A DNA stretch of 64,000 nucleotides from Oceanospirillum beijerinckii DSM 7166 (lineage in GTDB: Bacteria; Pseudomonadota; Gammaproteobacteria; Pseudomonadales; Halomonadaceae). Below, in pieces: positions 53,850 through 62,003 of the stretch. A program made the position numbers and the translations under genes. Positions within the stretch are counted from its first letter, which is position 1; each line of letters starts with the position of its first letter. The notes beneath the pieces were generated by a model. That model saw nothing but the letters and a program-made list of their open reading frames with translations, was not told the DNA's origin and did not search any database. The stretch is taken from assembly GCF_000422425.1 (NCBI RefSeq), contig NZ_AULT01000007.1, positions 1-64,000 on the forward strand, written 5' to 3'.

Positions 53850-56456
53850 TCAGGTCAGCATACTGGCCATCATCATTCTCAGTTTTAACGGTTTTACCGG
53901 TTTATTAATTAAGCGATATTGAATGGCTTCAATCAAAGCATTTAACTCTTTCGAGTAATTTGCAGTAATCATCAGCACAGGGACCGATTGTGGCAAGGCT
54001 TCATTAATCAGCTGTGCCGCATTAATACCGGTTTCCCCATTATCCAAATGATAATCCACTAACATTAAGTCAGGCAGAAAACCATCACTCACCAGTTCCA
54101 GCGCTTCTTCAGCGCTCATGGCGGTCATTACATCCATCTCCCAACCATCCAACAGATGCTCCATTCCGGCACAGATCGCTGGATCATTATCAATCACCAA
54201 TACGGGACGGTTAGCCAAAGGATCTGCTCCCTCCGGATCAACCACAGCCTGAACCTCTGGTACAGGCAGATACTCCGACAGCGGCACTTCTACCGTAAAA
54301 ACGGAACCTTTGCCCGGTACCGAGCGCACATGAATGGCATGATTAAGTACTCTGGAAATCTTATCCACAATGGCCAGGCCTAAGCCTAAGCCCCGATCAT
54401 TGGGTGATGGGTTACGCTTTAAGCGGCTAAATTCACGAAAGATCTCCGTTAACTTTTCCCGTTCAATGCCTTCACCGGTGTCCCAAACCTCAATACTTAA
54501 CTGGTCACCTCGTTTACGGGTTGCCAATAAGATCTGACCACCGGGTTCGGTATAGCGACAGGCGTTGGTCAGAAAGTTACGTAGTATACGTGCCAATAAT
54601 TGGGAATCAGAACGCACACCATAAGAAGATACCCGCGCTCTGAATCTTTGATGTTGGCTATGACACACCTCGCGGTACTCATTAACCAGATTACTCAACA
54701 GACTATCGATGGAAAACACACTCACCTCCGGCTCCACCACACCGGCATCCAGCTTGGAAATATCCACCAGCGCCCCCAGTAAGGCTTCAACATCGTTTAA
54801 TGATGAAGCAGTAGAGGTCACCAATTGGCGAGCGGACTTATCCAGCGGATACTCGGCTAATGCACTGTTGAACAAACGTGCTGCATTCATGGGTTGCAAC
54901 AGATCATGACTGATTGCCGCCAAAAACTTAGTTTTCGATAGATTGGCCTCTTCTGCCTGCTTTTTTGCTTCCAGTAAACGATCCTGAATACTGCGTCGCT
55001 CCAGAATCTCTTGTTTCAGCTGTTCGTTTAGTGTTGTTAACTCTGCGGTGCGCTCTTCAACTCTCTGTTCTAACAGCGCATTAGCGTTTCGAAGGGCTTC
55101 TGCTGTCAAGCGACGTTCAGTGATATCCTGAGTCAGAACAAAAAAGCCCGTAGTCTGTCCCTTGGAATCGACACGAGGAACATAGGACTTATGAACATAA
55201 CGGGCTTCACCTTCATGATTGGCCTCTTCCAGTTCAAAACTGACAGTATCACCATCCAGCACCTGCTCAATATAACTTCTCAGTCTCATCAACTGCTGAT
55301 GAGAGTAAACCTCTTTTATCGAGCACCCCTGTAACTCATCACGATCCATTCCCACCCATTGCTGGTATGCACGATTGGTAAATTCAAACTCCAGATCCGC
55401 ATTAACAAAACCGATCATAGCCGGAAGAGCATCTGTGATCAGGCGCATTTTCTGCTCACTTTCCCGCAGCGCACGAGCATAAAGGCCACGCTCGGTAATG
55501 TCCGTCAGAGTAATAACGCACCCCCCTTCCTGACGGGCTTTCTGCCGTAATTCCAGGACCCGGCCATCGGGCAGGGTGATCTCATAATTACCGGCCAGAT
55601 TGGACTGCGGGCAAGAGGTCAGCGGCCGATGGGCTAGACCAAAGCTCTGCTGCAACAGCTCAAAAAAATCATTACTATGCTCAACCGCCCCGGCACTTAA
55701 GCCCGTCAGCTGACATAAACGGCTGTTCCACACTTCAGGAATACCGTGATCGCTGACCAGCACCACCCCCTGTGACAAGTTCTCTAATGTACTGAGCAAA
55801 ATACGGGATTTTTCCGCCAGAGCAGCTTCCCGGCGCTCCGTTTCATAGGCTTTCAGCTCAGTGATATCCGTGTAAAGTATTGTCAGATCACCGCTCTCTG
55901 TTTCCCTTTCGTTTACCTGCACCCAACGACCATCTTTCAGCCGTATCACCTGACCATAAGTTTTTTGATACAGTGCCAGATCATCGTGGGCGGCCAACTC
56001 ATCCAGTACAGACATACGGGCAAAGGTATTAATATCCCGCTGGCTCATACCCGACTGCACGATATAACCGTATTTGTGCAAAATCTCGCGATAGCGACTG
56101 TTACTCAATACCAACCGACGCTGACGATCAAACATCACAAAGGCATCATTCATTCCCTCAATCGCATCAACCAGCCGATGATGCAGGGTTTCAATCTCAA
56201 TATGGGCCTGTTTCAGCGCCTGGTTACTGTCTCTTAACTCCGCCAGAGCCTGATTCAGCGCTGCGGTTCTCTCTCTTACCTGTTCTGCCAATAAAGCTGA
56301 GTTTTCAAAAGCAGCGTAAGCCCGCCCGCCTACATCCGGTGCCGCTTCCACCCGATCAATCAAAGCACTGTTAATCTTTTTCAGACGCTGATTTTCCAGC
56401 TCCAGCGCCTCAATTTTCTGCTGCAACACGAGTTTATTATCGGTAACAGAGTTCAT
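53850..56456 (-). CDS. Multi-PAS hybrid histidine kinase, ErcS'-like
   Basis: An 868-aa cytoplasmic hybrid kinase without membrane segments. An N-terminal coiled coil (ALELENQRLKKINSALIDRV) leads to three PAS domains (about 100-210, 215-325, 330-450), a second coiled coil, HisKA with AISHDLLQPMNAARLF (phospho-acceptor His), HATPase_c (GLGLGLAIVDKISRVL) and a C-terminal receiver (VLVIDNDPAIC, LMLVDYHLDNGETG). The N-terminal sequence and layout are those of the NahK/ErcS' family. In P. aeruginosa ErcS' lies beside a FIST gene and the pqq/exa genes and controls PQQ-dependent ethanol oxidation, and here the FIST and pqq genes are the immediate neighbours. Start at ATG 56456, with GGGG five bases upstream. 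Confidence 0.85.
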   Translation of the reverse strand: MNSVTDNKLVLQQKIEALELENQRLKKINSALIDRVEAAPDVGGRAYAAFENSALLAEQVRERTAALNQALAELRDSNQALKQAHIEIETLHHRLVDAIEGMNDAFVMFDRQRRLVLSNSRYREILHKYGYIVQSGMSQRDINTFARMSVLDELAAHDDLALYQKTYGQVIRLKDGRWVQVNERETESGDLTILYTDITELKAYETERREAALAEKSRILLSTLENLSQGVVLVSDHGIPEVWNSRLCQLTGLSAGAVEHSNDFFELLQQSFGLAHRPLTSCPQSNLAGNYEITLPDGRVLELRQKARQEGGCVITLTDITERGLYARALRESEQKMRLITDALPAMIGFVNADLEFEFTNRAYQQWVGMDRDELQGCSIKEVYSHQQLMRLRSYIEQVLDGDTVSFELEEANHEGEARYVHKSYVPRVDSKGQTTGFFVLTQDITERRLTAEALRNANALLEQRVEERTAELTTLNEQLKQEILERRSIQDRLLEAKKQAEEANLSKTKFLAAISHDLLQPMNAARLFNSALAEYPLDKSARQLVTSTASSLNDVEALLGALVDISKLDAGVVEPEVSVFSIDSLLSNLVNEYREVCHSQHQRFRARVSSYGVRSDSQLLARILRNFLTNACRYTEPGGQILLATRKRGDQLSIEVWDTGEGIEREKLTEIFREFSRLKRNPSPNDRGLGLGLAIVDKISRVLNHAIHVRSVPGKGSVFTVEVPLSEYLPVPEVQAVVDPEGADPLANRPVLVIDNDPAICAGMEHLLDGWEMDVMTAMSAEEALELVSDGFLPDLMLVDYHLDNGETGINAAQLINEALPQSVPVLMITANYSKELNALIEAIQYRLINKPVKPLKLRMMMASMLT

Positions 56457-56580
56457 AATCACCCCAGTGATTGATTTGATCGAATTGTCTTGCTGCTATC
56501 AAAGCTAAAACACCACGCAAAGACCACATCGCTACGCAAAAGCCAAAATACCTGGCGAAAAGAAAATACCGGGTAAAAAA

Positions 56581-57801
56581 CTAGCGCCGTCTTTGACCTA
56601 TGGCAACACCAGTAAAAGTGGCATTAAGATGGATACCATTGATATGCTCACCGTAGGTATTAAAACCTACCAAGGGATAGCCAGCCAACATATCAGAGAC
56701 ATTGCCCAATTGCTGACAGGCATTGCTTTCCAGCAGACGGAAGATACAGTCAAACCCCAGAATTAGCTGCTGATCGCCCAACTCATATTCGATCTGGTCC
56801 AATAGTTTTTTCAGCTCTTCGCCAATATCCAGATGGCGGTTCTTGCGTAACACTATGCCGCGCTCTACCGCACAGTAGAAGGTTAAACTGCCATCTTCAT
56901 TTGCCCGCTGTACAGCCCGAACAAAACCTTCACCCGCAATTCTGACACTCAGGGTATGTTGAGCGCACAGTGAAGGAGTAAGCTGGTCTGGCCGACAACC
57001 GATGGCTCTGGCATATACTTCTGCAGCGGGTTCAGCATTCAATTCATAAACCCTGCGATGCTCGCTATCCACCTCAGTGGCGACAAATACCTCATCGCTC
57101 TCTTCTACGTGTTTTTGTGAAAACACCATAAAGGGGAAGACTGTATTAACCATCATCAATACGGCAGCATTGGGATAACATCGTCCTTCATAAACCACCT
57201 GGGTATTGGCAAAATCTAAGTCATCACCCGCAGAGCCTCCCAACAAAGGAATACTGCCAAAAGCTGCATTTAGAGTATTAAGTACAATCTCTTCATGCTC
57301 AGACATCCCATCCAGCAGCGCCAGCACAAAAGTATGGCCTTTCATCGGGGCTTTTTGATGCTGCTGACAGCGCTGCATCATACTGTTCATCAACTGTTGT
57401 GCCGAATTGAAGCTAAAGCTATCCAGGTCTTCAATCAACGCTGTTTCCACGGCAAAACCGGAGCGGGTAAAACCCACGGCACAGACACTGCCCTGCAGAT
57501 AACCCAAAGGGGAAATCTCACCAGCAGTAGTACAACCGACAATATCCTGATCTGGCAGTTGCTGCTCCAAAGCTTGAGCAAAGCGATTAATATCCTGCTG
57601 AGCAGAACAGAAGAACAGTACCCAACCGAGATCATCATGACGTAACTGATCTGCCAGCTCCTGAGCACAGGCCTCAGCATCTTTTAACTGAGAGACAGCA
57701 GTCAATACAGCAGCATTATTGTCAACACAATTATTGACCGCATTGCTGCTGTCAGAAGATAGATCCGTAAGATCTGAAAGGGCGGCTTGCGCCTGAAACA
57801 T
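56581..57801 (-). CDS. FIST-domain (FIST_N/FIST_C) sensory protein
   Basis: A 406-aa cytoplasmic protein. FIST_N is seen in LGWVLFFCSAQQDINRFAQA, IVGCTTAGEISPLGYLQGSV and IPLLGGSAGDDL; FIST_C in EPAAEVYARAIG and FDCIFRLLESNACQQLG with FNTYGEHINGIHLNATFTG near the end. FIST domains are thought to bind amino acids or other small ligands upstream of signal-transduction proteins. The ATG at 57801 has AAGGAG at the right distance, so I reject the longer in-frame GTG start at 57951. It sits directly before the hybrid kinase gene (124-base gap) and probably feeds it. Confidence 0.87.
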   Translation of the reverse strand: MFQAQAALSDLTDLSSDSSNAVNNCVDNNAAVLTAVSQLKDAEACAQELADQLRHDDLGWVLFFCSAQQDINRFAQALEQQLPDQDIVGCTTAGEISPLGYLQGSVCAVGFTRSGFAVETALIEDLDSFSFNSAQQLMNSMMQRCQQHQKAPMKGHTFVLALLDGMSEHEEIVLNTLNAAFGSIPLLGGSAGDDLDFANTQVVYEGRCYPNAAVLMMVNTVFPFMVFSQKHVEESDEVFVATEVDSEHRRVYELNAEPAAEVYARAIGCRPDQLTPSLCAQHTLSVRIAGEGFVRAVQRANEDGSLTFYCAVERGIVLRKNRHLDIGEELKKLLDQIEYELGDQQLILGFDCIFRLLESNACQQLGNVSDMLAGYPLVGFNTYGEHINGIHLNATFTGVAIGQRRR

Positions 57802-58205
57802 GGTAGCTCCTTGCCCGCTTACTGGCTCCAGTCCAACAATGTTTGGTCGTTCAGTGCCACCGGTTAGCGGATGTGCATAGTCGAAAACAGAGTCTGGATT
57901 GGTTACTGCTGCGGAATGGCCATACAGAGCTGTTTTTATAGTCTTTGTCACGCTCGGTCACCATTGTTCAAAAAGTGCAATTCATTACCTCCCTATGATG
58001 CAGTTTTAGCGACAAAATTCGATACACCTTTTTACTACGACCATAAGTGGTTAGATATAGTCCCGAAGTACTATATTGGCACACCACCTCTGCTGCCTAC
58101 CATTGTTAATGCCTGAGAGGCGATTAACAACCTCTTCCGGGCCATTAACAACAACAATGTAAATCCGGTTATTTTACCTGCCGGATACAACTCGAGGTAC
58201 CGACT
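57802..58205. other. Divergent regulatory region FIST / pqqA
   Basis: A 404-base gap between divergent genes. It contains a hairpin at 58103-58130 and a third ATTAACAA at 58144-58151. The left 150 bases stay open in the FIST frame but lie upstream of its strong ribosome-binding site. Promoters of both units must be here. Confidence 0.5.
58103..58151. promoter_or_regulatory. Stem-loop and ATTAACAA repeats upstream of pqqA
   Basis: TTGTTAAT-GCCT (58103-58114) pairs with AGGC-(G)-ATTAACAA (58118-58130) around a 3-base loop, a 12-bp stem with one bulged G. ATTAACAA recurs as a direct copy at 58144-58151, exactly 21 bp (two helical turns) after the second arm. It could be an operator with an inverted and a direct half-site, or an RNA structure in the pqqA leader. 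Confidence 0.5.
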
Positions 58206-58277
58206 ATGTGGAAGAAACCAAGCTATAAAGATCTGCGCATTGGCTTTGAAGTAACTATGTACTTCAGCCACCGCTAA
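58206..58277 (+). CDS. pqqA: Coenzyme PQQ precursor peptide PqqA
   Basis: A 23-aa peptide, [20 protein letters not shown] followed by SHR. Glu15 and Tyr19 are the two residues (Glu-x3-Tyr) that PqqE joins and that become the PQQ backbone; the Phe-Glu-Val-Thr-Met-Tyr core is near-invariant in the family. GAGGT lies seven bases before the ATG. It is the first gene of pqqABCDE, and a hairpin behind it would let it be made in excess over the enzymes. Confidence 0.95.
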   Translation: MWKKPSYKDLRIGFEVTMYFSHR

Positions 58278-58311
58278 GCCCGGAATTCTCTGACGATCAG
58301 AGGTTTTCAAG

Positions 58312-58337
58312 AAGCGTCTGATCCGTCAGGCGCTTTT
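58312..58337 (+). terminator. Hairpin between pqqA and pqqB (partial terminator)
   Basis: AAGCGTCTGA (58312-58321), loop TCCG, TCAGGCGCTT (58326-58335), with one G-T pair, followed by TT. Likely attenuates transcription into pqqB or stabilises the pqqA message. Confidence 0.6.
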
Positions 58338-58398
58338 GCGTTTCAGACCAGATCATTCTTATACAACGATCACCTATACACTTTCTCGGGGCCTCACC

Positions 58399-59328
58399 AT
58401 GCATATTCGAGTTTTAGGTTCAGCAGCCGGTGGCGGCTTTCCACAATGGAACTGTAACTGCCCAAACTGCACCGGTTTACGTCAGGGTACCATTAATGCG
58501 ACAGCCCGTACCCAATCTTCAATCGCCATCAGTGCTGATGGAGAAAACTGGCTGCTGTTTAACGCTTCTCCAGATATTCGTGCTCAACTGGATTCTTTTG
58601 GCCCTTTGCAACCTAATCGTAAAGTCAGAGACACCGGCGTATCAGCGGTGCTGCCGATCGATAGCCAAATCGACCACACCACAGGCCTGCTAATGCTGCG
58701 GGAAGGTTGTCCGCACACGGTTTATTGCACCGATATGGTGTTTCAGGATCTGACCAAAGGTTTCCCTATCTTCCCCATGCTGGAAGCCTGGAATGGCGGC
58801 CTGCAGCGTCGTCCTATTCCTCTCTACGGCGAACACTTCTATGTCCCTGAAGTACCGGGCATTCGCCTGCAGGCAGTGTCTCTGAGTAGTAAAGCACCAC
58901 CTTATTCACCGCACCGTCATGATCCTCACCCAGGTGACAATATTGGCGTACTAATCACAGATACCAATACCGGTGGCAAGCTGTTTTATGCCCCAGGTCT
59001 GGGAGAGATCGAAGAGCACTTATTGCCACTGATTGATCAAGCCGATTGCTTACTGGTCGATGGCACCCTATGGCAGGATGATGAACTGATCGAACTGATG
59101 GGTGCAGATAAGCGTGGTAGCGATATCGGTCACCTGCCACAGATGGGCGATCCGGAAAACGGCGTACCTGGCATGATCGATTTCCTGTCTCAGTACCCGG
59201 AAAAACGCCGCGTACTGATCCATATCAACAACACCAATCCAATTCTGGTTGAGGACTCACCGGAACGGGGCCAGCTGGATGCCGCCGGTATCGAAGTCGC
59301 CTTCGATGGTATGGATATACATCTATAA
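58399..59328 (+). CDS. pqqB: PQQ biosynthesis protein PqqB
   Basis: A 309-aa metallo-beta-lactamase-fold protein, [20 protein letters not shown] at the start and the zinc-type CNCPNC knuckle soon after. [17 protein letters not shown] holds the family's version of the HxHxDH motif. PqqB acts in hydroxylation of the cross-linked tyrosine-glutamate intermediate. The open frame extends to 58336 through the hairpin region, but 58399 matches all family starts that I know. Confidence 0.95.
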   Translation: MHIRVLGSAAGGGFPQWNCNCPNCTGLRQGTINATARTQSSIAISADGENWLLFNASPDIRAQLDSFGPLQPNRKVRDTGVSAVLPIDSQIDHTTGLLMLREGCPHTVYCTDMVFQDLTKGFPIFPMLEAWNGGLQRRPIPLYGEHFYVPEVPGIRLQAVSLSSKAPPYSPHRHDPHPGDNIGVLITDTNTGGKLFYAPGLGEIEEHLLPLIDQADCLLVDGTLWQDDELIELMGADKRGSDIGHLPQMGDPENGVPGMIDFLSQYPEKRRVLIHINNTNPILVEDSPERGQLDAAGIEVAFDGMDIHL

Positions 59329-59587
59329 GAGCATCTCCAATATAGGAGTATCGCTAAGCGCTGCGACTATAAGAGCGGCGTCTGAAAATAACAGCTCGAT
59401 TGGCAGAGCTCTATTTACAGAACTAAAAGCACTGATTTATCGACAGTGTCCGCTTCTGGAGGGGATCGGGTTCTGTCGAAAGCTCCTGACTAGAAACACT
59501 ATTCAGGATAGCGCTCAACATCAGCTACAAACTACTTTCGGTCCGCTAACGACCATTCGCTTACAAAAACAATAATGGAGCCCGATT

Positions 59588-60355
59588 ATGAGCCACCAAC
59601 AAGCCACTGAAGTTATGCCTTGGAGTCGTGAAGAGTTCGAACAGCGCCTGCGCGCCAAAGGCGATCTGTACCATATTCATCACCCTTACCATATTGCCAT
59701 GCATAAGGGTGAATGCACGCCAGAGCAGATCCGCGCCTGGGTTGCCAACCGCTTCTACTATCAGGTCAGTATTCCGGTAAAAGATGCTGCTATTATGGCC
59801 AATTGTCATGATCAGGAAGTACGTCGCCACTGGATTCAGCGCATTATCGACCATGATGGCCGTGAGGGCTCAGAAGGTGGCATCGAGGCCTGGCTACGCC
59901 TGGGCGAAGCTGTGGGCCTGACTCGTGAAGAGCTACTGGATCACCGCCATGTACTGCCAACGGTACGTTTTGCCGTAGATGCCTATGTCAACTTTGCCCG
60001 CAAAGCCACCTGGCAGGAAGCCGCGTGTTCTTCTCTGACAGAGATGTTTGCTCCGACTATTCACCAGTCCCGGCTGGATACCTGGCCAGAGAACTATCCG
60101 TGGATTGAGCAGGAAGGCCTGCAGTATTTCCACAACCGTCTAAGTGAAGCCCGTCGTGACGTTGTACACGGCATCCAGATCACACTGGAGCACTTTACCA
60201 CCCGCGCGGAACAGGAGAGAGCCCTGAATATCCTACAATTTAAACTGGATGTGCTTTGGAGTTTACTGGATGGCCTGTCTATGGCCCATGAGCTGAATCG
60301 ACCTCCATTCCATACTGTGACCGACCAGCCGACTTATCACCGCCGCCTGGTTTAA
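59588..60355 (+). CDS. pqqC: Pyrroloquinoline-quinone synthase PqqC
   Basis: A 255-aa cofactor-less oxidase that closes the ring and carries out the final oxidation to PQQ. It has the family's sequence throughout: [20 protein letters not shown], then [20 protein letters not shown] and [18 protein letters not shown]; the His and Tyr residues here line the PQQ site. TGGAGC precedes the ATG by eight bases. The gap to pqqB is 259 bases and has no gene. Confidence 0.96.
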   Translation: MSHQQATEVMPWSREEFEQRLRAKGDLYHIHHPYHIAMHKGECTPEQIRAWVANRFYYQVSIPVKDAAIMANCHDQEVRRHWIQRIIDHDGREGSEGGIEAWLRLGEAVGLTREELLDHRHVLPTVRFAVDAYVNFARKATWQEAACSSLTEMFAPTIHQSRLDTWPENYPWIEQEGLQYFHNRLSEARRDVVHGIQITLEHFTTRAEQERALNILQFKLDVLWSLLDGLSMAHELNRPPFHTVTDQPTYHRRLV

Positions 60356-60510
60356 CAAAACAGGTTTAATAAAACCGATTTAACACAGCGGTCAGTGAAA
60401 GGTATTCCGACATAAGGATGCCTTTCACCGTCCAAGGTAAATCAATCTCTCTGGCCATATCTCCTACATCCAAGAAGCATGGGCCAAGGGAAACCCGTTA
60501 AGAGGTCACT

Positions 60511-60843
60511 ATGAAAACCGTCGTTACAGAAACTCCTGAAAACCAGACCAGAGATAAAGTTGAAGAGCCGCTGCTCCAGCAAGTGCCTGAGATCAATCGC
60601 CTGTTTCGCTTTCAATGGGAAGCCAGCTCCAACAATCATGTACTGCTTTATCCTGAAGGCATGGTGCAACTGAATGAGAGTGCTGGTGCGATTCTCACCC
60701 ATGTGGATGGCACTAAAACCATCGCTGAGATTATCAGCCAACTGAAACAACAATTTCCTGAAGCAGACGCTAGCCTGGACCAGGATGTGATCGACTTTTT
60801 TACCGAGGCTCACCATGAACTGCATTGGATCGAATTTGCCTGA
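60511..60843 (+). CDS. pqqD: PqqA-binding chaperone PqqD
   Basis: A 110-aa RiPP recognition element protein that presents PqqA to PqqE. Motifs: [33 protein letters not shown] and [14 protein letters not shown]. The N-terminal 25 residues are somewhat longer than the usual 90-residue form. GAGGT lies six bases before the ATG. The end overlaps pqqE by 29 bases, so the two partner proteins are translationally coupled. Confidence 0.94.
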   Translation: MKTVVTETPENQTRDKVEEPLLQQVPEINRLFRFQWEASSNNHVLLYPEGMVQLNESAGAILTHVDGTKTIAEIISQLKQQFPEADASLDQDVIDFFTEAHHELHWIEFA

Positions 60844-61960
60844 AGGCATCGGCCAGCCGTTATGGTTGCTGGCTGAACTCACCTACCGTTGCCCCCTGCA
60901 ATGCCCCTACTGCTCTAATCCCCTGAACTATGATCAGCAAAAAGATGAGCTGACCACCGAGCAGTGGATCGAAGTGTTCCGCCAATCCCGCGCCTTAGGT
61001 GCTGCTCAACTGGGCTTCTCCGGTGGTGAACCGCTATTGCGCGATGATCTGGAAGAACTGATCAAAGCCGCACGGGAGATGGGCTATTACACCAACCTGA
61101 TCACCTCCGGTATGGGCCTGACCTTTGAACGTATGCAGGCCTTCAAAGAAGCTGGACTGGATCATATTCAGGTCAGCTTTCAGGCCAGTGACGCTGAGAT
61201 GAATGACTATCTGTCGGGCAACAAGCGCTCCTTCAAAGAAAAACTGGAAGTCGCCCGTACCGTGAAACAGCTGGGTTATCCCATGGTGTTTAACTGTGTC
61301 ATTCATCGGGAAAATATCGACCAGATCGATAAGATTATCGAGCTATCTATTGAGCTGGAGTCTGATTATGTCGAGCTGGCTACTTCTCAATATTACGGCT
61401 GGGCATTAAAAAACCGTGATCACCTGCTGCCATCGAAGGCACAGCTCGTAGAGGCTGAGTCCATCACCAATCGCTACCGGGAACAGATCAAGGGTAAAAT
61501 CCGCACCAAGCTGATCTTTGTGGTGCCCGATTACTACGAAGAGCGCCCTAAGGGCTGCATGAACGGTTGGGGCAATCTGTTTTTGACGATTACACCGGAT
61601 GGCACCGCTCTACCGTGCCATAGCGCCCGTGAGCTACCTATCGAATTTCCCAACGTAGTTGATGAGACCATAGAGACTATCTGGTATCGCTCAAACGGTT
61701 TTAACCACTTCCGTGGCTACGAGTGGATGACGGAACCCTGCCGTTCCTGCGATGAGAAAGAGAAAGACTTTGGCGGCTGTCGTTGTCAGGCCTTCCTGTT
61801 GACCGGTGATGCTAATAATGCTGATCCAGTGTGTGCCAAGTCACCTCATCATCATCTGATTACCGATGCCCGTGACAATGCCAACACCGCTCAACCGGCG
61901 AAAGAGCCTATGATCTATCGCAACCGTAAAAACTCTCAAAAGCTGATTGCTGTCGGTTAG
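60815..61960 (+). CDS. pqqE: PqqA peptide cyclase PqqE (radical SAM)
   Basis: A 381-aa radical SAM enzyme that forms the carbon-carbon bond between Glu and Tyr of PqqA. The SAM-cluster motif is CPLQCPYC (Cys-x3-Cys-x2-Cys), followed by [13 protein letters not shown]. The C-terminal SPASM region has cysteines in [19 protein letters not shown] and [20 protein letters not shown] for auxiliary clusters. It starts inside pqqD. Confidence 0.96.
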   Translation: MNCIGSNLPEGIGQPLWLLAELTYRCPLQCPYCSNPLNYDQQKDELTTEQWIEVFRQSRALGAAQLGFSGGEPLLRDDLEELIKAAREMGYYTNLITSGMGLTFERMQAFKEAGLDHIQVSFQASDAEMNDYLSGNKRSFKEKLEVARTVKQLGYPMVFNCVIHRENIDQIDKIIELSIELESDYVELATSQYYGWALKNRDHLLPSKAQLVEAESITNRYREQIKGKIRTKLIFVVPDYYEERPKGCMNGWGNLFLTITPDGTALPCHSARELPIEFPNVVDETIETIWYRSNGFNHFRGYEWMTEPCRSCDEKEKDFGGCRCQAFLLTGDANNADPVCAKSPHHHLITDARDNANTAQPAKEPMIYRNRKNSQKLIAVG

Positions 61961-62003
61961 TCACGAGCCGACCGCAATAGTGAACAATGAGCGCGATCTA
62001 CTC

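Noticed and set aside
57802-57951. 50-residue N-terminal extension of the FIST protein
   Set aside because: The frame is open, but the strong AAGGAG-ATG at 57801 and the usual family length point to the shorter protein.
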